DNA of 64,000 nucleotides from assembly GCA_903907985.1 (NCBI GenBank), contig CAIVQG010000072.1, positions 1 through 64,000 of the forward strand, read 5' to 3'. The stretch's first letter is position 1; the number at the start of each line of letters is the position of its first letter. The notes beneath the pieces are model-generated. The model did no database searches, was not told the origin of the DNA, and was given only the letters and a program-made list of their open reading frames with translations. A program made the translations under genes and the position numbers. The stretch comes from an uncultured delta proteobacterium. GTDB lineage: Bacteria > Desulfobacterota > Syntrophia > Syntrophales > Smithellaceae. Below are positions 10,510 to 20,691 of this stretch, one piece after another.

Positions 10510-10537
10510 GACAGACAAGACCTAATAAAAATATAGT
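10508..10537 (+). promoter_or_regulatory. Promoter of the DEAD-box helicase gene
   Basis: TTGACA (10508-10513), an 18-base spacer and TATAGT (10532-10537, 5 of 6). This would give an untranslated leader of about 120 bases before the ATG at 10666. Long leaders are common for cold-inducible helicase genes, but no cold-shock element was recognised. Confidence 0.6.
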
Positions 10538-10665
10538 CCAACCGGGAACAAGCAATGTTTTATTCAAAGAACAAATAAAAGGCTTAAGCAGATTTTATGT
10601 TCCCGGAATATTTGATCCGGCTTCAACTGTATTTAACATCCCCATTGACAGTATATCGAGGTGCC

Positions 10666-11913
10666 ATGAAGTTTGAAAAATATCATATCTCCGAAGCCAT
10701 AAAAAAGAACCTGGCCCAACTGGGTTTTAAGAGGCCGACGGATATCCAGTTTAAATCCATCCCGTCCATCCTGAAGGGAGAAGACGTCCTGGCGATCGCC
10801 CAGACGGGAACAGGTAAAACAGCGGCATTCGCCATTCCTCTAATCGATAAAATCCATCGGGGAAAAAACAGCAAACGCGATGCAGGCATCAAAGGCCTGG
10901 TCATGGTGCCGACCCGTGAACTGGCCATGCAGATCGGGGATGTCTTTACCAGCATCGCCAAACATACCAAGGTTAACACGTTTGCCCTCATTGGCGGTGT
11001 CGAGCAGGAAGCACAGCTCCAGAAACTGCAGGAAGGCATCGATATTTTGATTACCACACCGGGACGAATGTTTGATCTCATCCATCAGGGTCACATTAAT
11101 CTGGAGCACGTTGATACGCTGGTTCTGGATGAAGCCGACCATATGCTGGATCTGGGTTTCATCAAAGACATTCAGTATGTAAAAAAAATGCTGACCCGCA
11201 GGCATCAAACCCTTTTCTTTTCAGCAACCATCAATCCTGAAATTAAAAAACTGGCTTTCTCCCAGGTTAAAAGCACAGCCATCCGTATTCAAATATCCCC
11301 CGATGATCCGGTGTCCGCAAATGTCTCACACGCCGTCATGTTTGTCGAGATGGATGATAAGCGGTTTTTTCTGGAGAGCTTCATCAAGGAAAATCCTGAA
11401 AGTAAAATCATCATCTTTGTCCGCACCCGTGTCCGCGCCGAGCGGGTGGCCAAAGCCATGGAGCGCGTCTCTATTCCCTCCATCACGATCCACGGCGAGA
11501 AGGATCAATCGGAAAGATCCGAGGCGATGAGAAATTTCAAAGAGGGGAAATGCCAAATCCTCATTGCCACAGACGTCAGTGCGCGCGGCATTGACATTCC
11601 GGATGTTAACTATGTAATCAACTATGATTTGCCCGACAAGGTAGAAAACTATGTCCACCGAGTGGGCCGAACAGGACGGGGTGTCCGTAAGGGCATTGCG
11701 CTTTCTTTTTGCAGTGCCGAGGAGAAAGAGATCCTCTCCGAAATCCAGCAGTTTCTAAATAAAGAAATTGAAGTGATCAAGCTCGGCAAAAAAGATTACG
11801 CCAGGACTTTGGATATTGCCAAAAGGAATAACGATAACGACTTGCAGGCGCTGATCGCCGACCATGAGGCCTGGCTGGCGACTAAGAAGAGGAAACCATC
11901 CCGGAAGAAGTAA
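10666..11913 (+). CDS. DEAD-box ATP-dependent RNA helicase (RhlE-like)
   Basis: A 415-residue two-domain helicase core with a short basic tail. Motifs in order: Q motif (FKRPTDIQFKSIP), AQTGTGKT, PTRELAMQ, TPGRMFD, DEAD, SAT, ATDVSARGID and HRVGRTGR. The tail ends in KKRKPSRKK, which could bind RNA. I choose the ATG at 10666 because GAGG sits 5 bases upstream; the frame opens further upstream at 10597 without a ribosome site. Such enzymes remodel rRNA or mRNA structure. It is not in an operon with the convergent signalling genes that follow. The RhlE subgroup is a best guess. Confidence 0.9.
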   Translation: MKFEKYHISEAIKKNLAQLGFKRPTDIQFKSIPSILKGEDVLAIAQTGTGKTAAFAIPLIDKIHRGKNSKRDAGIKGLVMVPTRELAMQIGDVFTSIAKHTKVNTFALIGGVEQEAQLQKLQEGIDILITTPGRMFDLIHQGHINLEHVDTLVLDEADHMLDLGFIKDIQYVKKMLTRRHQTLFFSATINPEIKKLAFSQVKSTAIRIQISPDDPVSANVSHAVMFVEMDDKRFFLESFIKENPESKIIIFVRTRVRAERVAKAMERVSIPSITIHGEKDQSERSEAMRNFKEGKCQILIATDVSARGIDIPDVNYVINYDLPDKVENYVHRVGRTGRGVRKGIALSFCSAEEKEILSEIQQFLNKEIEVIKLGKKDYARTLDIAKRNNDNDLQALIADHEAWLATKKRKPSRKK

Positions 11914-11930
11914 AGTAACACTGTCCCTGT

Positions 11931-12932
11931 TCAATTGTAATCAGTATCTGAAATGATCTGGCAGAAAGCTGGTTCGCATTTTTCAAAGGCTTCCACAACC
12001 AGCGGATCAAAATGCGTTCCTTTATCACCTATAATGATTGATTTTGCGACTTCATGAGAAAATGCATTCTTGTATATGCGTTTACTAACCAGCGCATCAT
12101 AAACGTCAGCAAGCGCAACGATCCTTGCTGAAAGGGGGATTTGCATCCCTTTTTTACCGTGGGGGTATCCGCTGCCGTCATATTTCTCATGATGAGACTC
12201 GGCAATCTCCGCACTCATGCGCAGATAGTCCGCTGCGGGATATTTAAGCAATGCTTTGTTGAGCGCCTCAAAGCCGATGGACGAATGGGATTTCATGATT
12301 TCAAACTCTCGATCATCCAGTCGGCCGGCTTTGAGCAACACGTAATCGGGAATACCGATTTTGCCGATATCGTGAAGTGGACTGGTAAGCACAATGTTTT
12401 CGATAAAAAACGGGGTAATTTCCGGCAGTGGATTGTCGCCAAGCAACATGGTTTCGGCAAGTATTTTCGAATAACGGCGTATGCGGTGCAAATGGTCACC
12501 TGTTTCCGAATCGCGCGACTCGGCCAGGTTGGCCATGGAAAAAATGACAATATCGCGTGATTCAAAATGAATGATCCGCTCGCCGGCCTTCAGTCTGACG
12601 TATAGCTCTTCCTTGATAAATGGTTTGGTGATAAAATCGTCCGCTCCAGCTTCCATACCGGCAACCACATTATCAGTACCTCCCTGAGCGGTTACCATTA
12701 TGATGTACACATACCGGCTTCCCTGCCGCCGCCGGATCTGCTGAATCAATTCCAGTCCGTTCATCTCCGGCATGAACCAGTCGGTAATGACTATGCTGGG
12801 CTGGGCACTTTCCCATATTTTGAGGGCCTCTTTTCCGTTGGACGCACTGAGAGCTTCGTGTCCTGCCGTTTCCACCAGTTTTTCCAGCTTTTTACGACTT
12901 ACCAGTTCGTCTTCGGCGATTAATATTTTCAT
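11931..12932 (-). CDS. Response regulator with HD-GYP domain, cyclic-di-GMP phosphodiesterase
   Basis: A 333-residue protein. An N-terminal receiver (residues 1-120) with acceptor Asp51 in ITDWFMPEMNG is followed by an HD-GYP domain (about 140-325) with LHDIGKIGIPD, ESHHEKYDGSGYPHG and ALADVYDALVSKR. HD-GYP proteins hydrolyse cyclic-di-GMP, so phosphorylation would lower this messenger. It lies downstream of a CheY-like gene and the giant hybrid kinase on the same strand, with gaps of about 50 and 80 bp. Inference: all three are one pathway, with this gene as the output. Confidence 0.9.
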   Translation of the reverse strand: MKILIAEDELVSRKKLEKLVETAGHEALSASNGKEALKIWESAQPSIVITDWFMPEMNGLELIQQIRRRQGSRYVYIIMVTAQGGTDNVVAGMEAGADDFITKPFIKEELYVRLKAGERIIHFESRDIVIFSMANLAESRDSETGDHLHRIRRYSKILAETMLLGDNPLPEITPFFIENIVLTSPLHDIGKIGIPDYVLLKAGRLDDREFEIMKSHSSIGFEALNKALLKYPAADYLRMSAEIAESHHEKYDGSGYPHGKKGMQIPLSARIVALADVYDALVSKRIYKNAFSHEVAKSIIIGDKGTHFDPLVVEAFEKCEPAFCQIISDTDYN

Positions 12933-12982
12933 AAGTTAATACCTTCTCCAACAAGATATTTTCTGAATTACTTCTTGCAAAG

Positions 12983-13393
12983 CTAGTGTCCGATGCCAAA
13001 ATTCGGGAATAATCCCCGAATGGAGGCAAGCAATTTCTCTTCCGTGATAGGTTTGGGCAGATAATCGTCGCAAAGCGATTTGAAAGCCGTCATCATGTTA
13101 TGGGTGTCATCAAGGTATGTGGTCATGATAATTTTTACCCCCTTGGGATAGATGATTCCCCAATCCTCTTCTTCAATTTTCCTTATATTTTTGACCACTT
13201 TCTGTCCGTCCATTTCGGGCATCATCACGTCGAGGAGAATAAGGTCATAGGGCTTTCCTTCCGTAATCCCGTTGTTAAATGCTGCTACTGCTTCCCTGCC
13301 GTTGATCACCACATCACATTGTGCGTAGGGCTCAAGAAGTCGCTGGATGATCAGGCGACAGGTAAAATCGTCTTCGGCTATCAGAATTTTCAT
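12983..13393 (-). CDS. Stand-alone receiver (CheY-like) protein
   Basis: A 136-residue receiver domain only: AEDD near residue 7, acceptor Asp55 in LILLDVMMPEMDG, and the lysine of YLPKPITEEKL. It has no output domain, so it must act by protein contact or as a phosphate shuttle. It lies between the hybrid kinase with two HPt domains and the HD-GYP regulator, a fitting place for a phosphorelay intermediate. The start is a clear ATG (MKILIAEDD). Confidence 0.9.
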   Translation of the reverse strand: MKILIAEDDFTCRLIIQRLLEPYAQCDVVINGREAVAAFNNGITEGKPYDLILLDVMMPEMDGQKVVKNIRKIEEEDWGIIYPKGVKIIMTTYLDDTHNMMTAFKSLCDDYLPKPITEEKLLASIRGLFPNFGIGH

Positions 13394-13474
13394 CGGTTAT
13401 CCCTCTCTCTTTTGGTTGTATTAGCCGCAATAGCGGGCAAGTTTTGCCATGCCCACCCTAAAATAAATCAAACG

Positions 13475-16400
13475 CTACAAAGTATGAGTAACGTTAAAAT
13501 GCTCCTGAAGCTCTTTAATAAGAGCATCGACTTTCACCAGATCATTCTCTTTGGTGGCCAGCTGAATCTGCTCGGCCAATGAGGCTGCCTGATTGGCGCA
13601 CATGGTGGCCGCAGCCCCTTTAAGGCGATGGGCAAGACCTCCCAACACAACAAAATCACCGCCGGCCAGCGCTTGCGTCATTGCCTGAATCTGGAGGGGA
13701 ACGTCCTTGAGAAAATAGTCAATCAATTCATTGACAATTTTCTCCTTGCCCCCCACACTGCGGGACAAGGCTTCCCTGTCCAGGAAACCTTCGCGGGAAT
13801 GCGGCGTTTCCAGAACCCCGTTCTGGAGAAAGTTCTCTTGAATATAGCGCTGCAATGCCGCAAATTCCCTCTCCAGGCTATCCACTATCTCGCCCGCTCC
13901 ACTCAGGTCTTTACTTTTCCCTTTGAGCTCGAGCTCTGCCGCGACTTGTGAGAGATTGCCTGCTGTAAGGCTGGACGCTCCACCCTTGATGGAGTGTGCC
14001 TCTCTTTGCACTGTTTCCGCATCATTACTCGACAGCGCCGCACGAAGAGTTCTTATCTGCTCAATGACCTTCTGGGTAAAACCAGCAATGACTTCAGTCA
14101 CGAGTTCCCGGTCCCCCTCAAATTCATCAATTGCCCTGGCCAGATCAATGGGCGAACCGGGCAGGATTGCTTTGGGTGGGACATCCTGACCGGTATCGCC
14201 AATTGGATTCAGGGTCGCAGGTTGTGATTTCACGTTAACCCATTTTGCCGCCATTTCCAGCAGCTCTTTTCTGGTCAGTGGTTTGGAGATGAAGTCATCC
14301 ATGCCGGCCTCAAGGCAAAGCTCTTTATACTCCTGCAGGGCGTGGGCTGTCATCGCAACAATCGGGACCCTGGGCATTTTCTGATAGACGTTTTCATTTT
14401 CCTTCGTGGCAGACTTTGCTTCAATCTCCCGAATTGCTTTAGTGGCCTGGAATCCATCCAGAACGGGCATTTGTACATCCATGAAAATCAGATCATAATG
14501 CTTGCCCTTAAATGCCTCCAGGGCCAGTTCCCCATTTCCCGCTATATCCACGGAATATCCGGCACGCTCCAAGTGTCTTCTGGCAATCTCCTGGTTTGTC
14601 GGATAGTCTTCTGCCAGCAGGATCATAGTCTCTTTTCTTTCACTCTCTGCGCTGGTGTGTCTGGTTACCAGGTCAATTTCTTTATCGCGATCGGCGCTTC
14701 CCCTCGGCCAAAGAACGTTCTCTATGGCACTGCGAAGATCACTTACGCTGATCGGCTTGGTCAGATATCCCTCTATCCCGATGTCGCGGCAAGTCTTGCC
14801 ATCACCGGGATTACCATAACCAGTGATGATGATAATCGGAATTGATCGTAAGGATTCCAATCTTTTGATTTCCCGGGCAAGCTCAAACCCGCTCATCTCC
14901 GGCATGATGAGATCGCTCAAAACAAGTTTGATCTGTTCCCCACCGGCCACGGCTCCCTTGAGGATGGAGAGGGCTTCTTGTGCGCTGGCTGCTTCCACAG
15001 GGACCGCGCCCCATAACCTGATGTATTCGGTGATGAGTTGGCGGTAGATTTTGCTGTCATCAACAACAAGCACCCTTACATTATCCAGTGGAGCTTCTTT
15101 TCTTCTTGGCAGCTCAGTCTCGCGCTGTTTGGAAAATACAGAAGTAAACCAGAAAGTGGAACCTTTTCCTTCCTCACTGTCCAGGCCCATTTCTCCTCCC
15201 ATAAGTTCGGCCAGTTGCCTGGAAATGGTGATGCCCAGACCTGATCCCCCGTACTTTCTTGTTGTCGATCCATCCGCCTGGGTAAAGCTTTCAAAAACGA
15301 GGGCCCGCTTTTCTCTGGGGATGCCAATGCCCGTGTCTTTTACCAGAAATCGCAATTTGATGCCATCTTCGCCTTCGCCGGACTGGAAAGTCCGGCATAT
15401 CGACACCGGCTCGGCTTTAATAACGATCCGGCCCTCATGGGTGAACTTGATGGCATTGCCGATCAGGTTCTTCAGTATCTGTCTTAAGCGCCCGGGGTCG
15501 CCAACAATCCGGGTCGGTGTTTCAGGCGAAATAAAGGATATTAACTCCAGCCCTTTTTTAGTCGTCCGCTGCGAAAAACTCTCTGTCACCTCTTCAAAAA
15601 GTATTTTCAAGTCAAAGGGAATCCGCTCAATCTCCAGTTTTCCCGCCTCTATTTTAGAAAAGTCAAGAATTGCATTGATGATCTCCAGAAGTGAACCGGC
15701 CTCCTTGTTGATAGTGCCTATGATGTGTTGTTGTTCCTTATCTAGCTTTGTTTCCAGGCACACTTCCACCATGCCGATAATTCCATTAATAGGTGTCCGG
15801 ATCTCGTGACTCATGCTAGCCAGGAACTGACTTTTGGCTTTGCTTGACGCTTCCGCTCGCAGCTTTGCCTGTTGGGCCGCCTCTATCATTTTCCTCTCGG
15901 TGATATCGCGGGCAATGCCCCGAAATCCGGTTGGCTTCTCCCCCGGATTTATGATGAGAGAAACTGACACCTCGATATACCTTATGGCGCCGTTCTTTTG
16001 AATAACATCCCACTCAAAACCCTTTTGAGGGATTCCCGTTGTATAGACTTCGTTAAATGTTCGAAAGACCTTCTTTTCAGTGTCGGGGTTCATAAATGCC
16101 CTGTTGTTCATGCCCGTCATTTCCTCTGCGGAGTAACCAAGCATCTTGGACAAGGCAGGGTTGAAGAATGTGAAATTACCGGCCAGATCAACTTCAAAAT
16201 ATCCGTCCTCGATATTTTCCAGGATGTTTCGATATCTTTCCTCGGATTCTTGAAGTTTTTTCTCCGCCTGCTTGTGTTCGGTGACATCAATAGAAACACC
16301 CAATATTGAAGACATATTTGTCCCTGATGCCGTAAATGGTATTTTGGTGGTATTAAGTATTCTCTTTAATCCTTTGGAATCCGTAATGCATTCTTCAATA

Positions 16401-19400
16401 TTGTATTTACTAATACCACTTTCAATGACGTTTCTGTCATCATCGCGAAAATGTTCAACTTCATCAATGCTTGGGTCGAAATCAACATCACCTTTCCCAA
16501 TCAGATTTTCAACTGTTGTTCCATAGGCACCGGCAACAGCTTCGTTAGCCAATATAAATTTCCCGCTGTTATCTTTGGCAAAGATAAAATGCGGAACCAA
16601 ATCGATAACTTGTCTCAACCGTTTTTCGCTCTCCCGCAGCGCCTCCTCGGCACGTTTGCGTTCGTTGATGTCCCGGCCTTCGCACAGGAAGTACAGGGGG
16701 TTTCCGCTCTCGTCTTTGATGAGGCTGAACGTGATTTCCGTCCAGACGGTTGGGCCGTCCTTGCGGTAGAACTCTAGTTCCAGCGTGCGCAAAAAAGAAT
16801 AAGTTGGATCGGCCTGTACCCTGGCCATTTCCTCACCGAAAGTTTCCAGCATCAGTTCCAGGGAGGCTGGAGTGAGGTGCTGGTCGAGCGGCATCTGCTC
16901 AATCTCGGCTACAGTGTATCCCCTGGACTTTTGCACGGAAGGGCTGCAGTAGGTTGTCTTCAGGTTCATGTCCATGAGCCAGACAGTGTCGCGCATGTGG
17001 TCGGCCAGCAGCCGGTACTCGGCTTCGCTCGCCCTCATCGCCTCCTCCGCCCGCTTGCGTTCGGTGATATCCATCGAATTACCCAGTATGGCTTTTCTAC
17101 CATTGTATTGAATAGACGTGACCGTTTCCATTATCCAGCGGATCTGTCCATCCTTCGTTACAATCCTGAATTCATATGGCGATGTATCTTCCCCATTCAG
17201 CATCTTCTTCGCTTTTCCTCCGATTATTCCTCGATCTGCAGGATGAACGATGCTGTCCGATTGCCTGCCGATAAGCTCTTCCGATTTATAGCCGGAAAAT
17301 GAAGCCGCATTGTCGTTTAAGAACATGAAAAGGCCATCCTGAACGACATAGACACCTGCAAATGATTTATCGACAAAGTTCTTGTAACGTTCTTCACTTT
17401 CCCGCAGGGCATCCTCCGCCTGCTTTCTCTCGGTGACATCCTCGATGGTTTCCACAGCGCCGACAAGATAACCGTGGGAATCCCGGATGACTGCCACTGT
17501 AAAACGAAGCCAGCGGCCCTTCTCCCCAAGAGTGGGGAAGAAATCCGTCGCTTCATATGCCCCGTCAATCAAACTGGACTTGACATACTTCCCCTCGTAC
17601 CACTGTGGTATCTTATCGATGAACTCGTCCACGAGCAGATCCGCCATGCAGGGCCGTGCCTGAGCGTAGAATGCACGCCAGTGCTGATTGGTACTAACCA
17701 CCTTCGCGGCGGAGATCTTGCTGAGCTTCTCCAGAGCCAAATTCCAGTAGAGAACATTGTGGTCCTTCCCGATCACGAAGGCAGGGATGGATAAGCCCTG
17801 GACGATGCTTGAGAGCTTCTTTTCGCTTTCCCGCAGCGCCTCCTCGGCCCATTTGCGTTCGGTGATATCCTGGTAAATTACTTGATCTTGTTTTTTCCCG
17901 TTCCAAATAATTTCCTTGCGATAGTTTTGCAGATGAAGGACTTCACCATTTTTTCTGACGATGCTTATGGCATATTCGGTTGGAACATAATCACCTCGTT
18001 TTCTTTTCTCACGCCTGATCTGAAATTCGGCATAGCTCTCCTTGGTATAGCGCTTGTTCGCAGGAGTTGTTTTCAATTCTTCGATGCTTTCATAACCATA
18101 GATATTCAGAATGGTCTGATTGGCATAAATGGTTTCTCCTTCTTCGGTCACGATGCGTACGCCAAGCGGGGAATCATCCAGAGACCGGCGATAATTCTCT
18201 TCGCTTGTCCGCATCGCTTCCTCCGCCCGCTTTTTGTCGGTGATATCGCGCGCCACGGCCTGAAAGCCGATCACACGGTCATCTTCCATAATCAATTGCA
18301 TGTTCTGCCCAACCCAGATTTCATGACCTTCTTTCGTGATGATTGGTAATTCGTAATATGAATTGGGGATTTTTTTCATCAACTGATTAGCGAAGAATGT
18401 AATGGCTTCTTTGAACATTTCAGGACGCACTATCAGCTTATAGTGTTTTCCGATCATATCCTTTGCTTCGTATCCTGTAACGCTGATTACTGACTTATTG
18501 ACGAAAGTGAAGTATCCGTTTTCGTCCGTTCTGTAGATCATATCACGCGCATTTTCCACCACTGTCCGATAGCGCTCCTCACTCTTCTGCAGCGCCTCCT
18601 CCGCCAGTTTGCGCTCGGTGATGTCCCTGCCTTCGCACAGGAAGTACCGTGGTTTTCCGCTCTCTTCGCGGATAAGACTGAAGGTGCTTTCCGCCAGGAC
18701 GATTGTGCCGTCCTTGTGGTAGAACTCGATTTCCAGCGTGCGCTCAACAGAACAGGTTGGATCTGCCTGCACCCTGGCCATTTCCTCCAGGAAAGCCGCC
18801 CACGCCAGTGCTAAGGAGGCTTTCGTGACTTGCTGGTCGAGCGGCAATTCCAGAACCTCTGCCGAAGTGTATCCCCTGAACTTTTGCACGGAAGGGCTGC
18901 AGTAGGTTATCTTCAAGTTCATGTCCATGAGCCAGACAGTGTCTCGCATGTGGTCGGCCAGCAACCGGTACTGGGATTCGCTCTCCCGCAGCTTATACTC
19001 GGTCAGATTGCGTTCAGAGACGTCACGAACAATAGCCTGAAGGTAGTATTTACCACCATTGTTGAAGGCGCTCAGACTGACCTCGGCATCAAATGGAGTA
19101 CCATCGTAACGACTGTGCTTCCATTCAAAGAACTGCGGCTGATCACTGAACGCCGCCACGATCTTCTCCCGCGCTTTTTCCATGGATTTCCTGCCATCCG
19201 GTTGAAGTTCCGGAGAGAACAGATAAGGGGACTGCCCGATGATCTGTTCCCGAGAACAGCCAAACATCGCCAGAGCCTTTCGGTTGCAGTCAATAAATAT
19301 TCCCTGATCCATCACGAAAAAAGCATCGTTGGCAGATTCAAAAAGCGTTCGGAATTTGGCTTCACTATCCTGAAGGGCTCTTTGTGAGTTTTCTTTTTCC

Positions 19401-20572
19401 TGGAGCAAATTATCCAAATCCGTTTTGATGACTGCCAGAGCATCCATGACCGGTTTAAATGGGTGTTCCTCGCTCATGTTATCAAACGATATTCCTTGCT
19501 GATCCCAATTGATCCCTCCGATCACCTGGAGGATCTCGTTGGCATAATCGTTAAGCTCCACCTCTGTGTATGTCTTGGTCTCTTGCTTCTGCCTTTTTCC
19601 TGCTGATCGGCCTCCTGTTTCCTTTTCTTTCTCTCTTTCCATGATCTCCAGGGCTTCCAGAAGATCATTCGCAACGAACACCGGAATTGAAACAAATGGC
19701 CTGTTGATTAGGACCAGCGCCTTCATGAATTTGTTGAGACCAAAAATCACCGACAATTTGCAGGGTGTTTTCTTGTTTAACTTTTTTAAACCATCCAGAT
19801 ACATGTGTCTGGCTTTCCAAGAGGAGCTATCAAATCTCTCCCAGTTGACTATCCGGCGATAATAGCCCTTTTGGTTTAAGCCCGCCTCCTCGAGTACATT
19901 CTCGTACAAATTAATAAACTGCTCAATATATGATTCTTTCAAGTCTCCATGGGCAATTGTGTAGAGAATATCATCTCCGATCAGTTCAAATGATATTCCG
20001 TACCCGTCCAGTTCCAACTCCCACCCATCTTTCTTGATTCGGGTATAGAGCTTCGAGCCTGCATCAACGCCATTTTGCCGCAAAACATTCAAGGCATTCC
20101 CGACGGCTTCCGTATAATCTTTGACTGCGTCGATCGGAATAAAAGTTTTATGCATCCTCAACCCGGCCCGCAACATGTACCTTATAATGAGAGATGCTCC
20201 AAACACCCAATACCCTTGAAGATGTCCTGCTGATCCTTCTTTGAGCAAAAAATTTGTCAGGACCATCCGTGCCCCTTTGGACGGTTTGCCCGACAGCAGC
20301 CGATAATCTCTGATCTCAGCATATTTCTTGTCCGACAGGCCGGTCGCAATTAAGACCTCCTCCCTTTTTTCCAGCAGCGCTTTTGCTCCCTCTTCACTGG
20401 GGTAACCTTTCGGAGTTACCAGGAGAATCGCTTTGCCAATGATGCTGAATGTCACGGAGTAATCAGAATCCAGTGAGATGTCTTCCCACTCGGGCTTGAT
20501 TGTGATGGGTAAACCTGTGGCAGGGCAACTGGGAATTGGGATGGTGTTAAAAAGCTGATCGCGGCTGGCCAT
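13475..20572 (-). CDS. Giant hybrid sensor histidine kinase with nine PAS, two receiver and two HPt domains
   Basis: A soluble protein of 2365 residues with no membrane segment. An N-terminal region of about 330 residues that I do not recognise is followed by a short linker and nine PAS domains, starting near residues 403, 533, 665, 795, 918, 1060, 1184, 1320 and 1446, most ending in a DITERK-type PAC motif. Then come HisKA with His1589 (FLASMSHEIRTPING), an ATPase domain (about 1690-1815), receivers with Asp1887 and Asp2032, and HPt domains with His2193 (AHSIKGGA) and His2315 (AHRLKGAA). AGGAG precedes the ATG by 7 bases. PAS 2 and PAS 7 are near copies. It probably feeds the CheY-like and HD-GYP proteins downstream. 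Confidence 0.92.
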   Translation of the reverse strand: MASRDQLFNTIPIPSCPATGLPITIKPEWEDISLDSDYSVTFSIIGKAILLVTPKGYPSEEGAKALLEKREEVLIATGLSDKKYAEIRDYRLLSGKPSKGARMVLTNFLLKEGSAGHLQGYWVFGASLIIRYMLRAGLRMHKTFIPIDAVKDYTEAVGNALNVLRQNGVDAGSKLYTRIKKDGWELELDGYGISFELIGDDILYTIAHGDLKESYIEQFINLYENVLEEAGLNQKGYYRRIVNWERFDSSSWKARHMYLDGLKKLNKKTPCKLSVIFGLNKFMKALVLINRPFVSIPVFVANDLLEALEIMEREKEKETGGRSAGKRQKQETKTYTEVELNDYANEILQVIGGINWDQQGISFDNMSEEHPFKPVMDALAVIKTDLDNLLQEKENSQRALQDSEAKFRTLFESANDAFFVMDQGIFIDCNRKALAMFGCSREQIIGQSPYLFSPELQPDGRKSMEKAREKIVAAFSDQPQFFEWKHSRYDGTPFDAEVSLSAFNNGGKYYLQAIVRDVSERNLTEYKLRESESQYRLLADHMRDTVWLMDMNLKITYCSPSVQKFRGYTSAEVLELPLDQQVTKASLALAWAAFLEEMARVQADPTCSVERTLEIEFYHKDGTIVLAESTFSLIREESGKPRYFLCEGRDITERKLAEEALQKSEERYRTVVENARDMIYRTDENGYFTFVNKSVISVTGYEAKDMIGKHYKLIVRPEMFKEAITFFANQLMKKIPNSYYELPIITKEGHEIWVGQNMQLIMEDDRVIGFQAVARDITDKKRAEEAMRTSEENYRRSLDDSPLGVRIVTEEGETIYANQTILNIYGYESIEELKTTPANKRYTKESYAEFQIRREKRKRGDYVPTEYAISIVRKNGEVLHLQNYRKEIIWNGKKQDQVIYQDITERKWAEEALRESEKKLSSIVQGLSIPAFVIGKDHNVLYWNLALEKLSKISAAKVVSTNQHWRAFYAQARPCMADLLVDEFIDKIPQWYEGKYVKSSLIDGAYEATDFFPTLGEKGRWLRFTVAVIRDSHGYLVGAVETIEDVTERKQAEDALRESEERYKNFVDKSFAGVYVVQDGLFMFLNDNAASFSGYKSEELIGRQSDSIVHPADRGIIGGKAKKMLNGEDTSPYEFRIVTKDGQIRWIMETVTSIQYNGRKAILGNSMDITERKRAEEAMRASEAEYRLLADHMRDTVWLMDMNLKTTYCSPSVQKSRGYTVAEIEQMPLDQHLTPASLELMLETFGEEMARVQADPTYSFLRTLELEFYRKDGPTVWTEITFSLIKDESGNPLYFLCEGRDINERKRAEEALRESEKRLRQVIDLVPHFIFAKDNSGKFILANEAVAGAYGTTVENLIGKGDVDFDPSIDEVEHFRDDDRNVIESGISKYNIEECITDSKGLKRILNTTKIPFTASGTNMSSILGVSIDVTEHKQAEKKLQESEERYRNILENIEDGYFEVDLAGNFTFFNPALSKMLGYSAEEMTGMNNRAFMNPDTEKKVFRTFNEVYTTGIPQKGFEWDVIQKNGAIRYIEVSVSLIINPGEKPTGFRGIARDITERKMIEAAQQAKLRAEASSKAKSQFLASMSHEIRTPINGIIGMVEVCLETKLDKEQQHIIGTINKEAGSLLEIINAILDFSKIEAGKLEIERIPFDLKILFEEVTESFSQRTTKKGLELISFISPETPTRIVGDPGRLRQILKNLIGNAIKFTHEGRIVIKAEPVSICRTFQSGEGEDGIKLRFLVKDTGIGIPREKRALVFESFTQADGSTTRKYGGSGLGITISRQLAELMGGEMGLDSEEGKGSTFWFTSVFSKQRETELPRRKEAPLDNVRVLVVDDSKIYRQLITEYIRLWGAVPVEAASAQEALSILKGAVAGGEQIKLVLSDLIMPEMSGFELAREIKRLESLRSIPIIIITGYGNPGDGKTCRDIGIEGYLTKPISVSDLRSAIENVLWPRGSADRDKEIDLVTRHTSAESERKETMILLAEDYPTNQEIARRHLERAGYSVDIAGNGELALEAFKGKHYDLIFMDVQMPVLDGFQATKAIREIEAKSATKENENVYQKMPRVPIVAMTAHALQEYKELCLEAGMDDFISKPLTRKELLEMAAKWVNVKSQPATLNPIGDTGQDVPPKAILPGSPIDLARAIDEFEGDRELVTEVIAGFTQKVIEQIRTLRAALSSNDAETVQREAHSIKGGASSLTAGNLSQVAAELELKGKSKDLSGAGEIVDSLEREFAALQRYIQENFLQNGVLETPHSREGFLDREALSRSVGGKEKIVNELIDYFLKDVPLQIQAMTQALAGGDFVVLGGLAHRLKGAAATMCANQAASLAEQIQLATKENDLVKVDALIKELQEHFNVTHTL
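16650..17035. repeat. Internal PAS-coding repeat, copy 1 (PAS 7)
   Basis: About 380 bp closely matching 18605-18980 in the same gene. Long identical runs cover the segment encoding RLLADHMRDTVWLMDMNLK and the PAC segment. It points to a recent domain duplication or gene conversion. Confidence 0.8.
18605..18980. repeat. Internal PAS-coding repeat, copy 2 (PAS 2)
   Basis: Direct-repeat partner of 16650-17035, about 1.95 kb apart and in the same frame. Five to six PAS units lie between the copies and could be lost by recombination. Confidence 0.8.
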
Positions 20573-20647
20573 GAGTATTCTCCTTGGGAATATTTCTACC
20601 GATAGCCTTGATAATTAATTGATATGGCATTGCTTTTTCACATTTGA

Positions 20648-20676
20648 ACCATAATAATTTCGGTCTTGTATGTCAA
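20648..20676 (-). promoter_or_regulatory. Promoter of the giant kinase, within a duplicated 30-bp element
   Basis: On the minus strand, TTGACA (complement of 20671-20676), a 17-base spacer and TATGGT (complement of 20648-20653). The surrounding 20656-20685 is identical at 29 of 30 bases to 30239-30268, which also forms a promoter. Confidence 0.7.
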
Positions 20677-20691
20677 GAGCATTTTAAATAT

